Positions 53,435 to 64,000 of a stretch of DNA of 64,000 nucleotides are shown here, one piece after another. This DNA comes from Gracilaria domingensis (Eukaryota; Rhodophyta; Florideophyceae; Gracilariales; Gracilariaceae): the NCBI GenBank assembly GCA_022539475.1, contig VCMS01000042.1:213561-277560 (forward strand), read 5' to 3'. A model generated the notes under the pieces. That model saw only the letters and a program-made list of their open reading frames with translations. It made no database searches and had not been told where the DNA came from. The position numbers and the translations under genes were made by a program. How positions within the stretch are numbered: position 1 is the first letter of the stretch; each line of letters starts with the position of its first letter.

Positions 53435-56400
53435 CTAGCACCAGTGTTCCATGCGTTGCAGGGTATCATACCGCAGAAGGTATCGTGTAATGTGCACCTT
53501 AATGGAAACTGAACCTAGACTTTGTGAAATACCGTTTAGGTAGCCCTCGACTAAAGAACTAGCACGAGTGGAAAAACCACCAGTATTTACTGCACAGCGA
53601 TTCTGAACGAACCAAGCAATTATCTCTAAATTTTGAAATAATTGATCTCGATATTTTTTCAAAACAATTACTGGACGACCCTTGCCACTTTCCGGACGAC
53701 CCTCGCCCAAAACTAGCATCTTCAAGACACAGAAGGTGCCTTCTTGATATCCTCGAGAGTGAGCTAGCCTAGCTTTGCGTGTGGTCTCGGGTTAATGGTA
53801 GAGACCATCAACCCCTTTACGTGTAGAACCTTGGGAGTATTCACTGTTCGGATAAAGCTGACAGCCCGAATTGTTAACATATCTGCCCAAACATTGAATT
53901 CTTCATGCAAATGTTCGACGAAATAGCGGAAATTACTAAGTTCGATGGCCCAACATATACGCTTTGTTTTGGTTTGCCTTAGCACGCCAGGATGTTTGCC
54001 ATAAGAGTCATAAAGATATATTATATGGGCGTGAACGGTAAAAATGTTCACTTCTCGTCGCGTTACAATGTGATATAAGCGACACATCACTTCCACAATC
54101 GCGAATCCCTCTCTTTCCTGATTAACGACCAGTTGCCTGCTGATGCTGAAAATGGCTCCGAAGGAAAACACAAAGGCTCTAGTAGCTGATCATGAATAAC
54201 CTTGCGATGATCTTCTCAAGGTACTTGTGTCAGGATTGCAGCCCATTGTGTCTCACAGGCATCGGTGAAGGGGCAAAGCTCGTGATTACATTTTGTGTGT
54301 GCAAGCTTTACAGAGGGGCTCAATTGCTGTTCGATGTGTGCAAAAGCCGCATCGTGTTCAGCGCACCATGAGTCAGCGATGGGAAGATTGCGCAGCGAAA
54401 GTTTCGTTTGTTTACTTACTGAAGTATAGCAGGAATCCATTAGTTGATGCATGGGAGAAATTCGTTTGGAATATGTCGGAATGGCATTCGGCATCCAGTT
54501 TGTGATACAGACGAATTGTTGAAGCTCACCTCCCATCTTTGGCTTCCTCATAGCATCAAGAGCTTCATAGTGGCGAGATTGATACTGATTTACGGTTGCC
54601 GAGATGATTCTTGCACAAAACTATACCCGTCAGGTAGACAATGTGATCTTACCAGCGTGTAGCTTCAGTTCTATCTTCTCACAAACGTTCAGAAAAGACT
54701 CTAGACTCGCCAACAGTTTTTTCTTGTCTTCAGCGTAAAGCAGAAAATCAATGAGCAACGGTGTCATTTTTATCACCATTTCGTGAAACTTCTCTGCCAG
54801 GATGACCTGGAAACGATTCTAAGATCCACTGCCTCCCTGTCTCTCTGTAAAAGATGTCTGGAGAAGAACGGGCTTCTGGGTATTTCAATCGACATCCTTT
54901 CTTGCGATTCTTCGCAAAGTGGTCCTTGCCAATAACCATGGGCAAGATCGATTTTAGCAAAGCCCTTGCCTCCGGTAACGTTCTGGAAGAGTGACTCTAG
55001 GTGGGGCATAGAAGACTGTATCGGTAGAGTACGAGCGTTCGGGCCACGAAGATCTCCTGTGAATCTGAGTTTCGTTGAACCTGGCTTTGGTACTACGAAT
55101 GCGAGAGATGCCCACCGTGCCAACGGATTCTTGTATATGGCTCCAAATTTCTCTAATCCGCGGGCTGTCTGGATTAGAAAGTCCCTCTGTTGAGGTGCAT
55201 ATCCTCTCTGTGGCGAGCAATATGGTTTGGCGATCTCAGTAGTTGTAATTGACAAAGGTGTGACGCGAACTTGGGGGTCTGCACCCAGTTTGATACGGAA
55301 GAAATCTAAATAGCGTTCTAGTATCGCGGATAGCCTTTGAAGATCATTAGAAGAAATCCTGTGACTCTTTGTTTCGGATTAAATATTTTCGAAAGCTCTA
55401 TTGAAAGATTCCTTCTACTCCTTGCCGATGCCAGCGGCTAGGTACTCTGGCAATTCGATAGGACCGTCTTTGGCACTACTGTTCGAAAGAAGCTGATACT
55501 TTGCCGCAGACAATTAAACCCTCTGAGCGTGGAGGTCCTGCAAGTGCTTGTCGTTTACCTCGTTCCTGACACGAGCGAGATGTTCGGCAAGATTGAATCC
55601 GATGGAGTTCAAGAACGGGCGAACGATCAGAATCTCATCCATTGGATGTTGAACGAAAACGAATTGACGCTTCTCTCTGTGACTAGAATGTTCCATTCAG
55701 GGAGGTATATTGTCATCGTGATTGATACAAGAAGAGATGCGTTGGCTTTTGGACCATGATCGTCCTTTGAAAGCGGGCTCCAGCAACAGAGGCTTCTCAA
55801 GAATTTTCTCTCGTAGGTCAGGTACGGTAGTCTTGAGTTTGTCGTAAATGTTTTCGTCAATTGCACTGAAATCGACACCCGAATCTTCGAGTGAGACTTT
55901 GGATATCGTATCCTCGAGAGCTATGCGAAATCGGCTTTCGGTGACATCAGGGACGTTTCGAGTTCTGTTTGCTAACTCATACATAGCCTTATAACGTTTT
56001 CCCTCTTCGGTTTTCTAGTGCTTTTCAATGAGTTCTCGTTTTTCTTCAGATGTCTTGATAGGACCATCCTTTATAAAGAGAATACCCCCACAGTGTTCAT
56101 TAAGACAAGGCTCGGACTATTTCGATTCTTTTCGTTTGCCTTTGCGACGTAATTCCGAGTTGGGGTCGGAACCTTTATTTTCGTTCTGTTTGGCCTGATT
56201 CAAGGAGGATGAGTTCTTGCACAAGCTTTCCCAAAATGTTTGGATTTCTGAGGGTTCACTCGCGAGAGTGCCGCTTCTGTCAGGAATATCTCCAAGTCGA
56301 TGTTTGAAACTTCATCCTTGAATAACCTGATTTCTGCCAGTTGACTTTTGGCCGAGCCGGGGTGGAGCATCTTAATTCTTTCCTTCAAAACATTCGGCTG

Positions 56401-57100
56401 AAACTTGTTCACAACACGGGCGAGAAAAGGTTTTGCCGTTCTCTGTTTCTTTCAGTACTTCTGACGAATTGTTCTCGTGGAAAGAAGTGATAACTTGAAA
56501 TACGAAGTTAGGCACACCTCCCGAAGATTCTGCTTTATTGGGTTTGAAAGAGAGAGTACGCAACGTAGCGTCAATACGTTTAGAAAGATCCTTCAGGTTG
56601 AATGTCGAGGCCTTTTCGAACCATTATCTGCACCTTCTTCTTCCACGCTAGACGCAGTTCCAGTCTCTTCCTTAAGATGAAGAGCATGAAGTGTTGAATT
56701 GAATGCTGTCTTTAACAGGCGCACATAAAAGCTTCGTGGATTCGTCTTTGTCATTGTTCACGTCGTCGATTTTAGCCTTGTATGCTGCATAGGCTGTCTC
56801 AAATTTAATCAGTGATGGCTGATCAACAGTCTTCAGAAGCGGTGGCTGAATAATCGACACAGCTCCGTAGTTAGACGTGACCATAACGATTCAAATTGTC
56901 GACAATCGGCAGCGACGATCTTACCCTTTCGAAATCAAAGCACTTTGTCGACAAAGGTGGGCGCGAGGCGGCAATAAACAAAGAAAGGCCAGAGGATAGT
57001 AACGAATAAAGTGGACGAAAGGCAAGAAGGGAAGGGCACACCCACGAGGCTCTGTTTTCTAAAGCCTCGGGATGCCACGCGAGGCTTTTATAGGTGCCCT
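53435..57100 (-). mobile_element. Ty3/gypsy-like retrotransposon fossil
   Basis: Minus-strand parts, in transcription order, are a gag-like region (about 56.88-56.2 kb), a protease-gag linker region without clear motifs, a reverse transcriptase start (55255-54773, with VVPKPGSTKLRFTGDLRGPN and GFAKIDLAHGYWQGPLCEES), RNase H pieces (54551-54216, with CAEHDAAFAHIEQQLSPSVK; 54171-53764) and possibly the beginning of integrase (53725-53435). A TATAAAAG motif on the minus strand at about 57.09 kb, followed by a small stem (aaagcctcg/cgaggcttt), may be the element's promoter. The copy is old, with more than ten breaks. Confidence 0.75.
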
Positions 57101-57109
57101 TTCATTTTC

Positions 57110-58430
57110 GAGTTGTCTGCTGCAAGTTGAATATGAGTATTCCAGCAGCAGTGATAACCACTATTAGAAATGTTACACTAGGTTGGAGACAGAATTTGAT
57201 TGTCGCCAAACTTTCACATACAAAACGTCACGCGCAAATGTGGTGATGACCTACTGTTGCAAACTAAATTACGTAATAAATGAATTAGGCAGGCAACCGT
57301 GGTGCAAAGTAATCAATAGCCAGGCACTATATGGTTATCGGAACGATGAGATTCCAAACTGGTTGGAATGGAAAGAATGCGTTCTTCAAAACGCGTCGTA
57401 TCGCCGCTGGTCTGCGCTGTTGATAGTGGAGTAGTTGTCGGGGGATACATTGCGAGATGTTGTTCGTCTGCAACACTATCGCTTTTTGTGCAGTTTGGCG
57501 AAGACGAAGGATCTGGATCCTTCAACTGAGACAAAGGATTGTGTAATGATGCTGTTGGCGCGAAGAACGTGAGAATTACGTGTCGGGTTTTTAAGCAGTT
57601 TTGGTTCACTACAGTTTCATTTCGTTGTGGCGGCAACTCTTTCGTTTTGAGCCTCATTTTCCTGGCGTTCAATGAATAGGTATTGTACAAGAGCTACCTT
57701 ATTCTACGTATATTGTGTCATTCTCATGCGCGGCCGAAGACGATTTCGACAGGATCTAGGCTCGGAGGCCATATCTGTTCATCATCTCATTCCTATTTTC
57801 GTCTCCGAACGTAATGAGAACAGTGATTCAAAAAGTGCCTCATCATGTCGGAGCTTTCATTCATCAGATGGGCAACATGCACAAAGTGATTCATTTTCCC
57901 ACGCTTTAAGACAGATCCGCAGCAATTAATATGAAAGACGACGACTCTGTTGAATACAATGCATACGGGCTGTCACATCGGTGTCGCAAATTGCGTTCAT
58001 CTAGGCATACAGCAATGCAAATTGATGTACTTTGCAAATGTAATTCCAATTGGTTTCGGGTAATTGTGGGCTCTGCAACGATTGTCATGCTGTTTGCAAT
58101 ACACTGGCGACACAGCGTTCCTTGTAGAAGAGAGAAACGTTTTCTATCACGATATTATTCTATTTGCCAAGGAGGAACTTTCTGTAATTAGCTTCTCAAT
58201 CACGTTTCTATAAGTAAGAATATTTTCGTAGTATTCCTATATCTCTCGAATGCCAATTTCTCATCAAATTTTTTGGCTTGCCATCTCTCAATAGAAATGC
58301 AATAAAATGCCGTTTTATTCACTTAAGAGAGAACCTAAAGAATTCTTCTTGAAGCGTGATTGAGATCTTAATGACAGACGCACTCTAGGTTTTCCGCCTG
58401 GGTTGCCAGAGGAGCATACAAACTGATACT
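57110..58430. other. Stretch between two divergent fossils, no recognised gene
   Basis: This separates the promoters of two head-to-head elements of one family and should contain their upstream terminal-repeat sequence. Opposed frames (57313-57690 minus, 57672-57929 plus) have no recognised motif. I could not align the two flanks confidently by eye. Confidence 0.45.
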
Positions 58431-58439
58431 GACAACGGA

Positions 58440-59330
58440 CCACTATAAAAACTCCCTTAGCGCAGGGAGGAAACACAGATAAAGACGATATCATCGATTG
58501 TGACCATTCTCTTGCCCTTATTCCGTCGATCGCTAGTTTTCTCCGTACTGTAGATCATTCTCTGAAACTAATCAACAAAGCGCTTTGACTATGAAAGAGC
58601 GGAAGTATTTGAGCTTGACTCTACAGTTTTGCAATCATAATGTCGTCCTCGAACCATGGTGCCTTCTCCGTTATTCAAGCTCCGTCGCTGACAGCTGTTT
58701 AGCAACTCTCCTTGATCAAGTTTGAAACAGCGTATGCCGCCTATAAAGCATGGATAGAAGATGTCAACAAAGTTAGAGGTGAATGTTCGAATTTCATATG
58801 GCTCGAATCAAAGACTGTATGGATCCAGCCACTTTTCATGCACATTTTTGGATGGGCGAAATTGGTGACCCGTCAACAGTAGAGGAGGGTTCGACAGAAA
58901 TCGTGAAGAATTGGTTCGAAAGTAGATCACTTTCTACACCTAATGATCTTTCTGGGCGCGTCGATGCTGCGTTGCGCTCCGTCTTATTTAAAAGCAGCAA
59001 AGGAGATCCTGTGGGTAGCGTAGCTAATTTTATCACTAATATGATTACGTCTCTGGACCGGAACAACGATTTTGGGGTTCCAAAGAACGCAGATATGGTC
59101 AAAAAGACTGCTTTGTAAATAAATTTAAACCGGATGTCCTGCAAGAACGGATTCAAATGCTCAGGAGAGATTGGAGGAAAGAACAGTTAGCCCGCATGAA
59201 AGTGTTCAAAGAGGATGTTTCAAACATCGTTTTTGAAATCTCTCTCACTGAGACAGCACTTGCTCGAGTAAATCCAAGCAAAGCTCGTTCAATAAAACAT
59301 CGTTTACACAAGGACAAGGGGATATCCAAG
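58440..59330 (+). mobile_element. Second copy of the same Ty3/gypsy-like family: promoter and gag
   Basis: The plus strand has a TATAAAAA motif at about 58445 followed directly by a small stem (ctccc-ttagcgca-gggag). A gag-like region at about 58.64-59.32 kb follows and is related in sequence to the minus-strand gag at 56.88-56.2 kb: both share SLIKFETAYAAYKA and a block like EDVSNIVFEISLTETALARV. Only the gag end is present, because similarity stops at about 59.33 kb where the CCGNNCGG-rich chromovirus begins, consistent with a nested insertion. Several breaks are present. Confidence 0.7.
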
Positions 59331-59399
59331 CATGGAAAGTGTGAGATAGCGCCGTCAGGCGAAAGCGTTCTAGAGGCGCGATCCGAGTAAGTTCGTAAG

Positions 59400-62300
59400 C
59401 GGGGCCTGTAGTCCCGTGATCCGGTCGGGTATAAGTGTAACGCGTGGAAACGAACGCCAGCATCGGGCGATCGTAGGGAGACTGGGCGGTTGGGAGCCTC
59501 AGACACGGTCGAGATATGCGCGTTGAGTCTGAACGGCTTGTAAACCTAGTAATTGTCCCGCACAGTATAGTATCGCAGGTCTGCTTTCGCAAACTAGTAG
59601 TTTGGGACGGTGGTGCTTACCCTTTACTAGTTGAGTGTAAGGGACGAGCGGAGGTGCATAAGTAGCACCTTGACGCTGCAACTCATGGCGTACAGTCCGA
59701 ATCGGCACCCTGCTCACGTGTCGAAAATATCCAGAGGTGGAGCGGGTGCCATCTATCTACAACTATGCTACGTGTAGTTCCTATCACACAAGTCCGCACG
59801 GCCTGCCATCTCCGCACACGTGGGACACCTCGCATTTCCTGCCAACCTCTGACACACCCCTTCTTACCTGCCACACCGATCGGTTCAACCACACCACGGC
59901 GCTGACCTCACTATACTACAGACCCTCCTCCTAGATTGCGCGACGTCCACGACGCGCCAAAGTCACCTAACCGTACGATTTGCTGCAACAACAGCGGCGG
60001 TATGATCGATGCATCCGGTCGGCGAGTCCTTCATTGGCTTTTCCGGAACGGGCTTCACCGACCAAAACGTCTTCGGAAGCATACAGAGTTTCGTTCCGAA
60101 CCGTTGACACACGAAAGAAGTGAAGCGGGGCACCTCAGTTCCGAACCGGGAAGGCGAGGCTAGAAGCAGCAGAAGTCTGTCGGCGCTGTTCCTGTCACCG
60201 ATTGGAATACTGCTCCTCTAATTCGAGAAAAGAGCCCGTAACGGGTTCAATGCGGAGCTTGAATGATCCCGAACGGTGAAGTTATATCCCAATATACCGA
60301 GCGGAGTGGACGGAGCACTCTAGTTAGCGATACTCAAAGTTAGTTCAGTTATTGAGTTCTTGCGTAAGTTAACCCGAAAATAAATCGTCTTTCGTTCATT
60401 TCACCCGTGCGGATGCTTTGCGTAGCACCGTTCGGTGAGCTGACCATGCTATAATGCTCGCCATTGCACAGTGTCGATCCATGTGTGAAAAATCGTCCGT
60501 CTCGGTAACACATCCTGGTTGCAAGCATGTCACAACCCAATCGGGAAGGGCCAAAGGTGCTTTCCACAACGCCTTTTGCGTCCCCGGCGATGCGCAGATC
60601 AGTTGCTGAGAAGTACCCGAACGGGTCATTACTGATGCCCACAGTACCTCCTGGCGGTGCTTAATGTCCCTCAGAACTGTCTTCGGAGCAGCAATTGCCC
60701 GTAGTTGAAGCACTGATTACATGCCTCCGAACGGTGCTTGCTATACTGCAGACCCACCACGGTATGTTTGACGAAACAGCATTGAAGGTAGATCCTTGTA
60801 CCAAAGCCACCGTTCGGAACTTCGTCAGAACACATGGTAACGGGTGCTCCCGTCACGTATCCTGATGGAAAGCGAACGCTGCGGACACTCTGGGAGAGTC
60901 CGAGAATACGGCGTATTGACCTCCGGGTTGACATTGATACCGTTCGGACAGAGCGCTGCCGTCGCCTCTCTTACTTCACCGACAACTGAGCTGATCACCT
61001 TTCGGAAAGGGTATGCCCAGTTTGCTCCCGTGTACAATTCGTTTCGGTAGGGCCGGGCTCGCTAAAGCACCTCTCTAGGGATGCTCCAGCGCGGTACAAG
61101 ACGTCTCAAACCAATCGGAAATGGTCATCGCGCGGCATTGCGCCAGTGCTGTAGAAGTTGCGCGACAACACTGCATCCTGGCGGTACACGCGTCAAGCAC
61201 GCGCGATGTCATTCTGGCAGTGTGCGAGCGCCGGCGCGAGGGGCGCTCAAAAACTTACGAATTAATCCCGGCCGGAGTGCATGCGTGCGGCGGGCGCTTC
61301 GGTAACCGATTCGGGGCACAGTATTGCACGTAGCGGCATGCGCGTGAACTTCAAAAAATCACAAAGTATTTTCACCGTGCGCGGAGTTCAAATCGGCCAT
61401 TTTCAGCGCCTGAATCGGTACCGTTTCGGAGATACAGACCAGACAATGAATCGGCGTTTTTGACCGCGTACGGGCAGGCAATTTCCGCGACGGATTTTTT
61501 GATTCGCCTTGCAAGTAACCGTGCGGCGCACCGGCGCTCCGACGCCGTATAGGCTGGTTGAGGTGATGCAGTGCGGCTCTTTGGCGCTGCGCTGTACTCG
61601 CTGTACATGCTCGCACTGTCGTCTGTGTCGCGCTGTCTGTCCCGTGCGGTACTTGAATCTTTCAGTTGGGCTTCTCCGGTGTCGCACGTCCGCCTCGGTT
61701 ACCGTGCGCGCGGTGTCGATAGAGTCGGCCGCGCGTACGTGCAACGTACAATAGAGATAAGCTAAACCGCTCGGTGTCGCTTTGGCGATGTTGTAGAGGC
61801 CAAGGCGCAGTCCCGCGGCGCGTCTAAGGCCGCTCGGAGTATGAAGTCCGCAAAGGGCGGGGCGGAGCCACGACCGTTTTCCGTTCGGTAAACATCTTCT
61901 AAGCCACAACGGGAGCTCTGAGAGACTTTCGATAGGAGTTGCGCAAACGATAGCGGCATGCAGAGGAGCCCTTGAGGGGAGCACTAAATGCCGATGGAGT
62001 ACGAAGCCCTCCGAGGGTGGGGGGAGATTATGCTCGATTTCCGCGCGGTTTAGGAGCCAATATAGAGGTTCCGTGCGGGAGCTTCAGCCGATGACTAACC
62101 TTTCCCATTCGGAGTTCTCGTATACCGTAGCAGAAATACTATTCGTGCGTAAGTTAGTGTAGGTGTTGTGTCAGTTCTGTTAGTTGATTAGCAGTTAGAG
62201 TAGACACTCTTCGTGCATTGGACTATTTGAAAACCGGTCGGGGTCATTGAAGGGAAAAATGGGGATTATTCCCCCTCCTAGATTAAGACGACTCCGCTCG

Positions 62301-64000
62301 GCTTACGCGCTTCCAGTAGCGCGCGAGAAAGTGTTGCGATATGTTCTCTGGGGGTTCCCAGAAGTCACCTGCAGCACCATATCCGTACCACCGTACAGGG
62401 TAAACCATTCCGTGCGGAGGGTCATCAGAGACTCCGTGAGCCATGGTCTTTTTCACGACTCCGATGGTGTCCGCTTGGTCCGCCGCAGACGCAGACGGGT
62501 CAGTTAGATTGTTAGTAGGTTCCGAAACGGGTTCCTCAGTAAGAGGACCTTCCCGGTCGGCTTCTACGCTGCGCTGCCGTTCAACTGTCACCGGTTGTGA
62601 CCGATTCCGAGCAGGAGCGCGTGTGACGCGGTCAATGCTGACAGTATCGTGTATACCGTCAACATCGATTGTGACAGTAGATTCCGTTGCGGAGACGACC
62701 TTGTAGGGTTCCGTCGTCTTCGACAACAGCCTCCGCGACGTGCGGTCATGTTCCTCAAGAACACCACCGGTCGGAGTGGTCTTCGAACGATCAAGGAACA
62801 CCTCTTCTCCGGCAGTGAAGCGTGGAGTTGCCTGTACGGATTTGTCGAAGTTCTCCTTATACCGGCGTTGTGCGTTCGTCAGACGGTTCCGCGCGGATTG
62901 AAGCGTAGCCTTCAGGAGGCGTAGGGTGTAACGCTTCATCTGAGTCGGCGTAGGTTGTGTTGGCGTAGCAGGATCCTTAGCGGAGCTCGGCTCATCAAGG
63001 AACACGTTCGGCGGAACACGGGTTAACGCCAAGTAGAATGGTTTGGTGCCCGTGCTTCGGTGAACTTGTAGACTGTATCCGTACGTAAGTGGCTGTACGT
63101 ATGCGTGCCAGCTCGACTGGTGATCGGCAACGTAGTGTCGAAAGCGCTGTACCAGCGTTCGATTGAACCGTTCGGCCTGGCCATTCGTCTGAGGGTGGTA
63201 TGCCGTTGTGGTGACGTGTTTCGTACCCAGCGAGTGACAAACTTTCTCGAAGAACTTCGCGACGAATTTAGGTCCGTTATCGGTGAGTAAGTAATCAGGG
63301 ATCCCGTACGAATAGACCAAGGTCTCCAGAAATGTTTTGGCCACAACTGGAGCAGTGGTAGACCGTTGCGGGATAGCCCTGCAGAGCTTCGTGAACCGGT
63401 CGGTGATCACCAAGATGTACTCCGCCCCGTTCACGGACTTCGGAAAAGGACCGACAATGTCCATAGCCGCAAACTAGAGTGGGCCCGTTGCGGGAAAGAG
63501 CTTCAGCCGTTTCTGAAAACGGTGTCGTCTGCCGCGGATGGCTGCGCACGAGCGGCAATCCCGAACGGTTTGGTATACATCATTGGCTATCTGCGGCCAG
63601 TAAAACTCTCTGCGGAGAGTGTTGTACATACGAGTTCCGCCCGGGTGTCCTTCCAAGCGCGGGTAGTGCGATAGATAGAGCACGCGCGGAACAATTGTGT
63701 GGGGCACCACCTTCTGCAGTGCTCCGTCCAGGGGCGAGCGGCAAATGAGTACTCCGTGGCGGTTAACGTCGAAGAGGGTAATGCCGTTACCATGTCCTTC
63801 CGCACGGACTTGCAGTACTCGTCCTCGGCCTGAGCTCGAATAAGCTCTTCCAAGGTGACCGGTTGGACTTCAGTTTCCTCCACCACGATAGCCATAACCT
63901 CAGGGCATCTAATCGGTGCATTCTCGTCGCACCAGTCCACTGCGACATCCTTAATGACTTCGCCGTCGATAATGACATCCGCTATGAGGCCTCCATCATC
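59400..64000 (-). mobile_element. Chromovirus (Ty3/gypsy with chromodomain), cut by window edge
   Basis: On the minus strand the window's right end holds the downstream half of a chromovirus. The integrase zinc-binding part is at 63710-63474 (with VYQTVRDCRSCAAIRGRRHR), and a 393-codon frame (63464-62283) runs from the integrase core (MDIVGPFPKSVNGAEYILVI, LTDNGPKFVAKFFEKVCHSL, TTAYHPQTNGQAERFNRTLV) to a terminal chromodomain-like segment (VYPVRWYGYGAAGDFWEPPE). A purine-rich tract on the minus strand at about 62.27-62.28 kb is a plausible polypurine tract, making 62.26-59.4 kb the 3' terminal-repeat side. Few breaks are visible (about two or three), so it is younger than the fossil it appears to interrupt. 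Confidence 0.85.
59421..63807. repeat. Field of spaced palindromes CCGNNCGG
   Basis: I count 30 exact copies of CCGNNCGG between 59421 and 63807, for example at 59794, 60015, 60269, 60297, 60428, 60617, 60727, 60810, 60940, 61519, 61642, 61881, 62071, 62234, 62410, 62767, 62889, 63168, 63396, 63561 and 63800. Another 12 have a 3-nt spacer (CCGNNNCGG). Chance expectation for six fixed bases is about one per 4.1 kb. The NN pair varies (TT, TG, GT, AA, CT, CG, CA, AT, AG, GC) and the flanks differ, so these are not copies of a longer tandem unit. Density is one per about 140 bp in the non-coding part and one per about 190 bp in the integrase-chromodomain part. Confidence 0.85.

Overview
The window looks like nuclear DNA of a photosynthetic eukaryote, most likely a multicellular red alga (inference). 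It carries remains of a plastid lycopene cyclase and a phytol/farnesol-kinase-like protein, plus eukaryotic kinesin-14, Notchless/Rsa4, DENN-domain, F-box, PLAT and complex I LYR-subunit fragments. The gene remnants are GC-rich, show few obvious introns, and sit in AT-rich DNA full of transposons. I see no rRNA or tRNA gene and no CRISPR array. Almost every recognisable host gene is broken, so this is a TE-rich, gene-decaying region rather than an ordinary gene-bearing one.

Layout. 1-5.1 kb: Ty3/gypsy fossil on the minus strand, cut by the window edge, with a Tudor-like motif in its 5' part. 5.2-7.9 kb: a GC island, then AT-rich DNA with dispersed repeats. 8.2-9.8 kb: a recently broken gene, perhaps SANT-like. 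9.8-11.5 kb: kinesin-14 pseudogene. 11.6-11.8 kb: PLAT fragment. 12.0-16.4 kb: a young tyrosine-recombinase (DIRS-order) retroelement with 301-bp direct repeats. 16.5-17.7 kb: PIF/Harbinger transposase. 17.8-19.6 kb: lycopene cyclase pseudogene interrupted by an F-box gene fragment. 20-21 kb: Ty3/gypsy fragment. 21.2-23.1 kb: two minus-strand ORFs, one with a possible Cys-His-Asp peptidase pattern. 23.6-24.4 kb: GC-rich direct repeats around a second PLAT fragment. 27.1-30.3 kb: CACTA/Tnp2-type transposase remnant. 30.6-32.0 kb: a broken, basic, unrecognised gene. 36-37.9 kb: chromovirus fragment. 39.0-39.4 kb: degenerate short-unit repeat.

41.3-48.3 kb is a cluster of decayed host genes: NDUFB9-like, Notchless, phytol-kinase-like, an unknown Ser/Pro-rich gene and a DENN-domain gene. 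48.4-48.8 kb holds nested hairpins built on a TTAGGG-containing stem. 50.3-52.1 kb: Plavaka-type transposase remnant. 52.3-53.3 kb: five long hairpins. 53.4-59.3 kb: two Ty3/gypsy-like fossils of one gag family, head to head. 59.4-64 kb: a chromovirus saturated with the spaced palindrome CCGNNCGG.

The genes do not form a working pathway. The strongest unexplained signals are the CCGNNCGG field at 59.4-64 kb (30 exact copies counted by eye in 4.4 kb), the TTAGGG hairpin cluster at 48.39-48.78 kb and the hairpin cluster at 52.3-53.3 kb. The concentration of decayed single-copy-type host genes fits a non-recombining region (sex-determining region, B chromosome or pericentromere); this is inference only.
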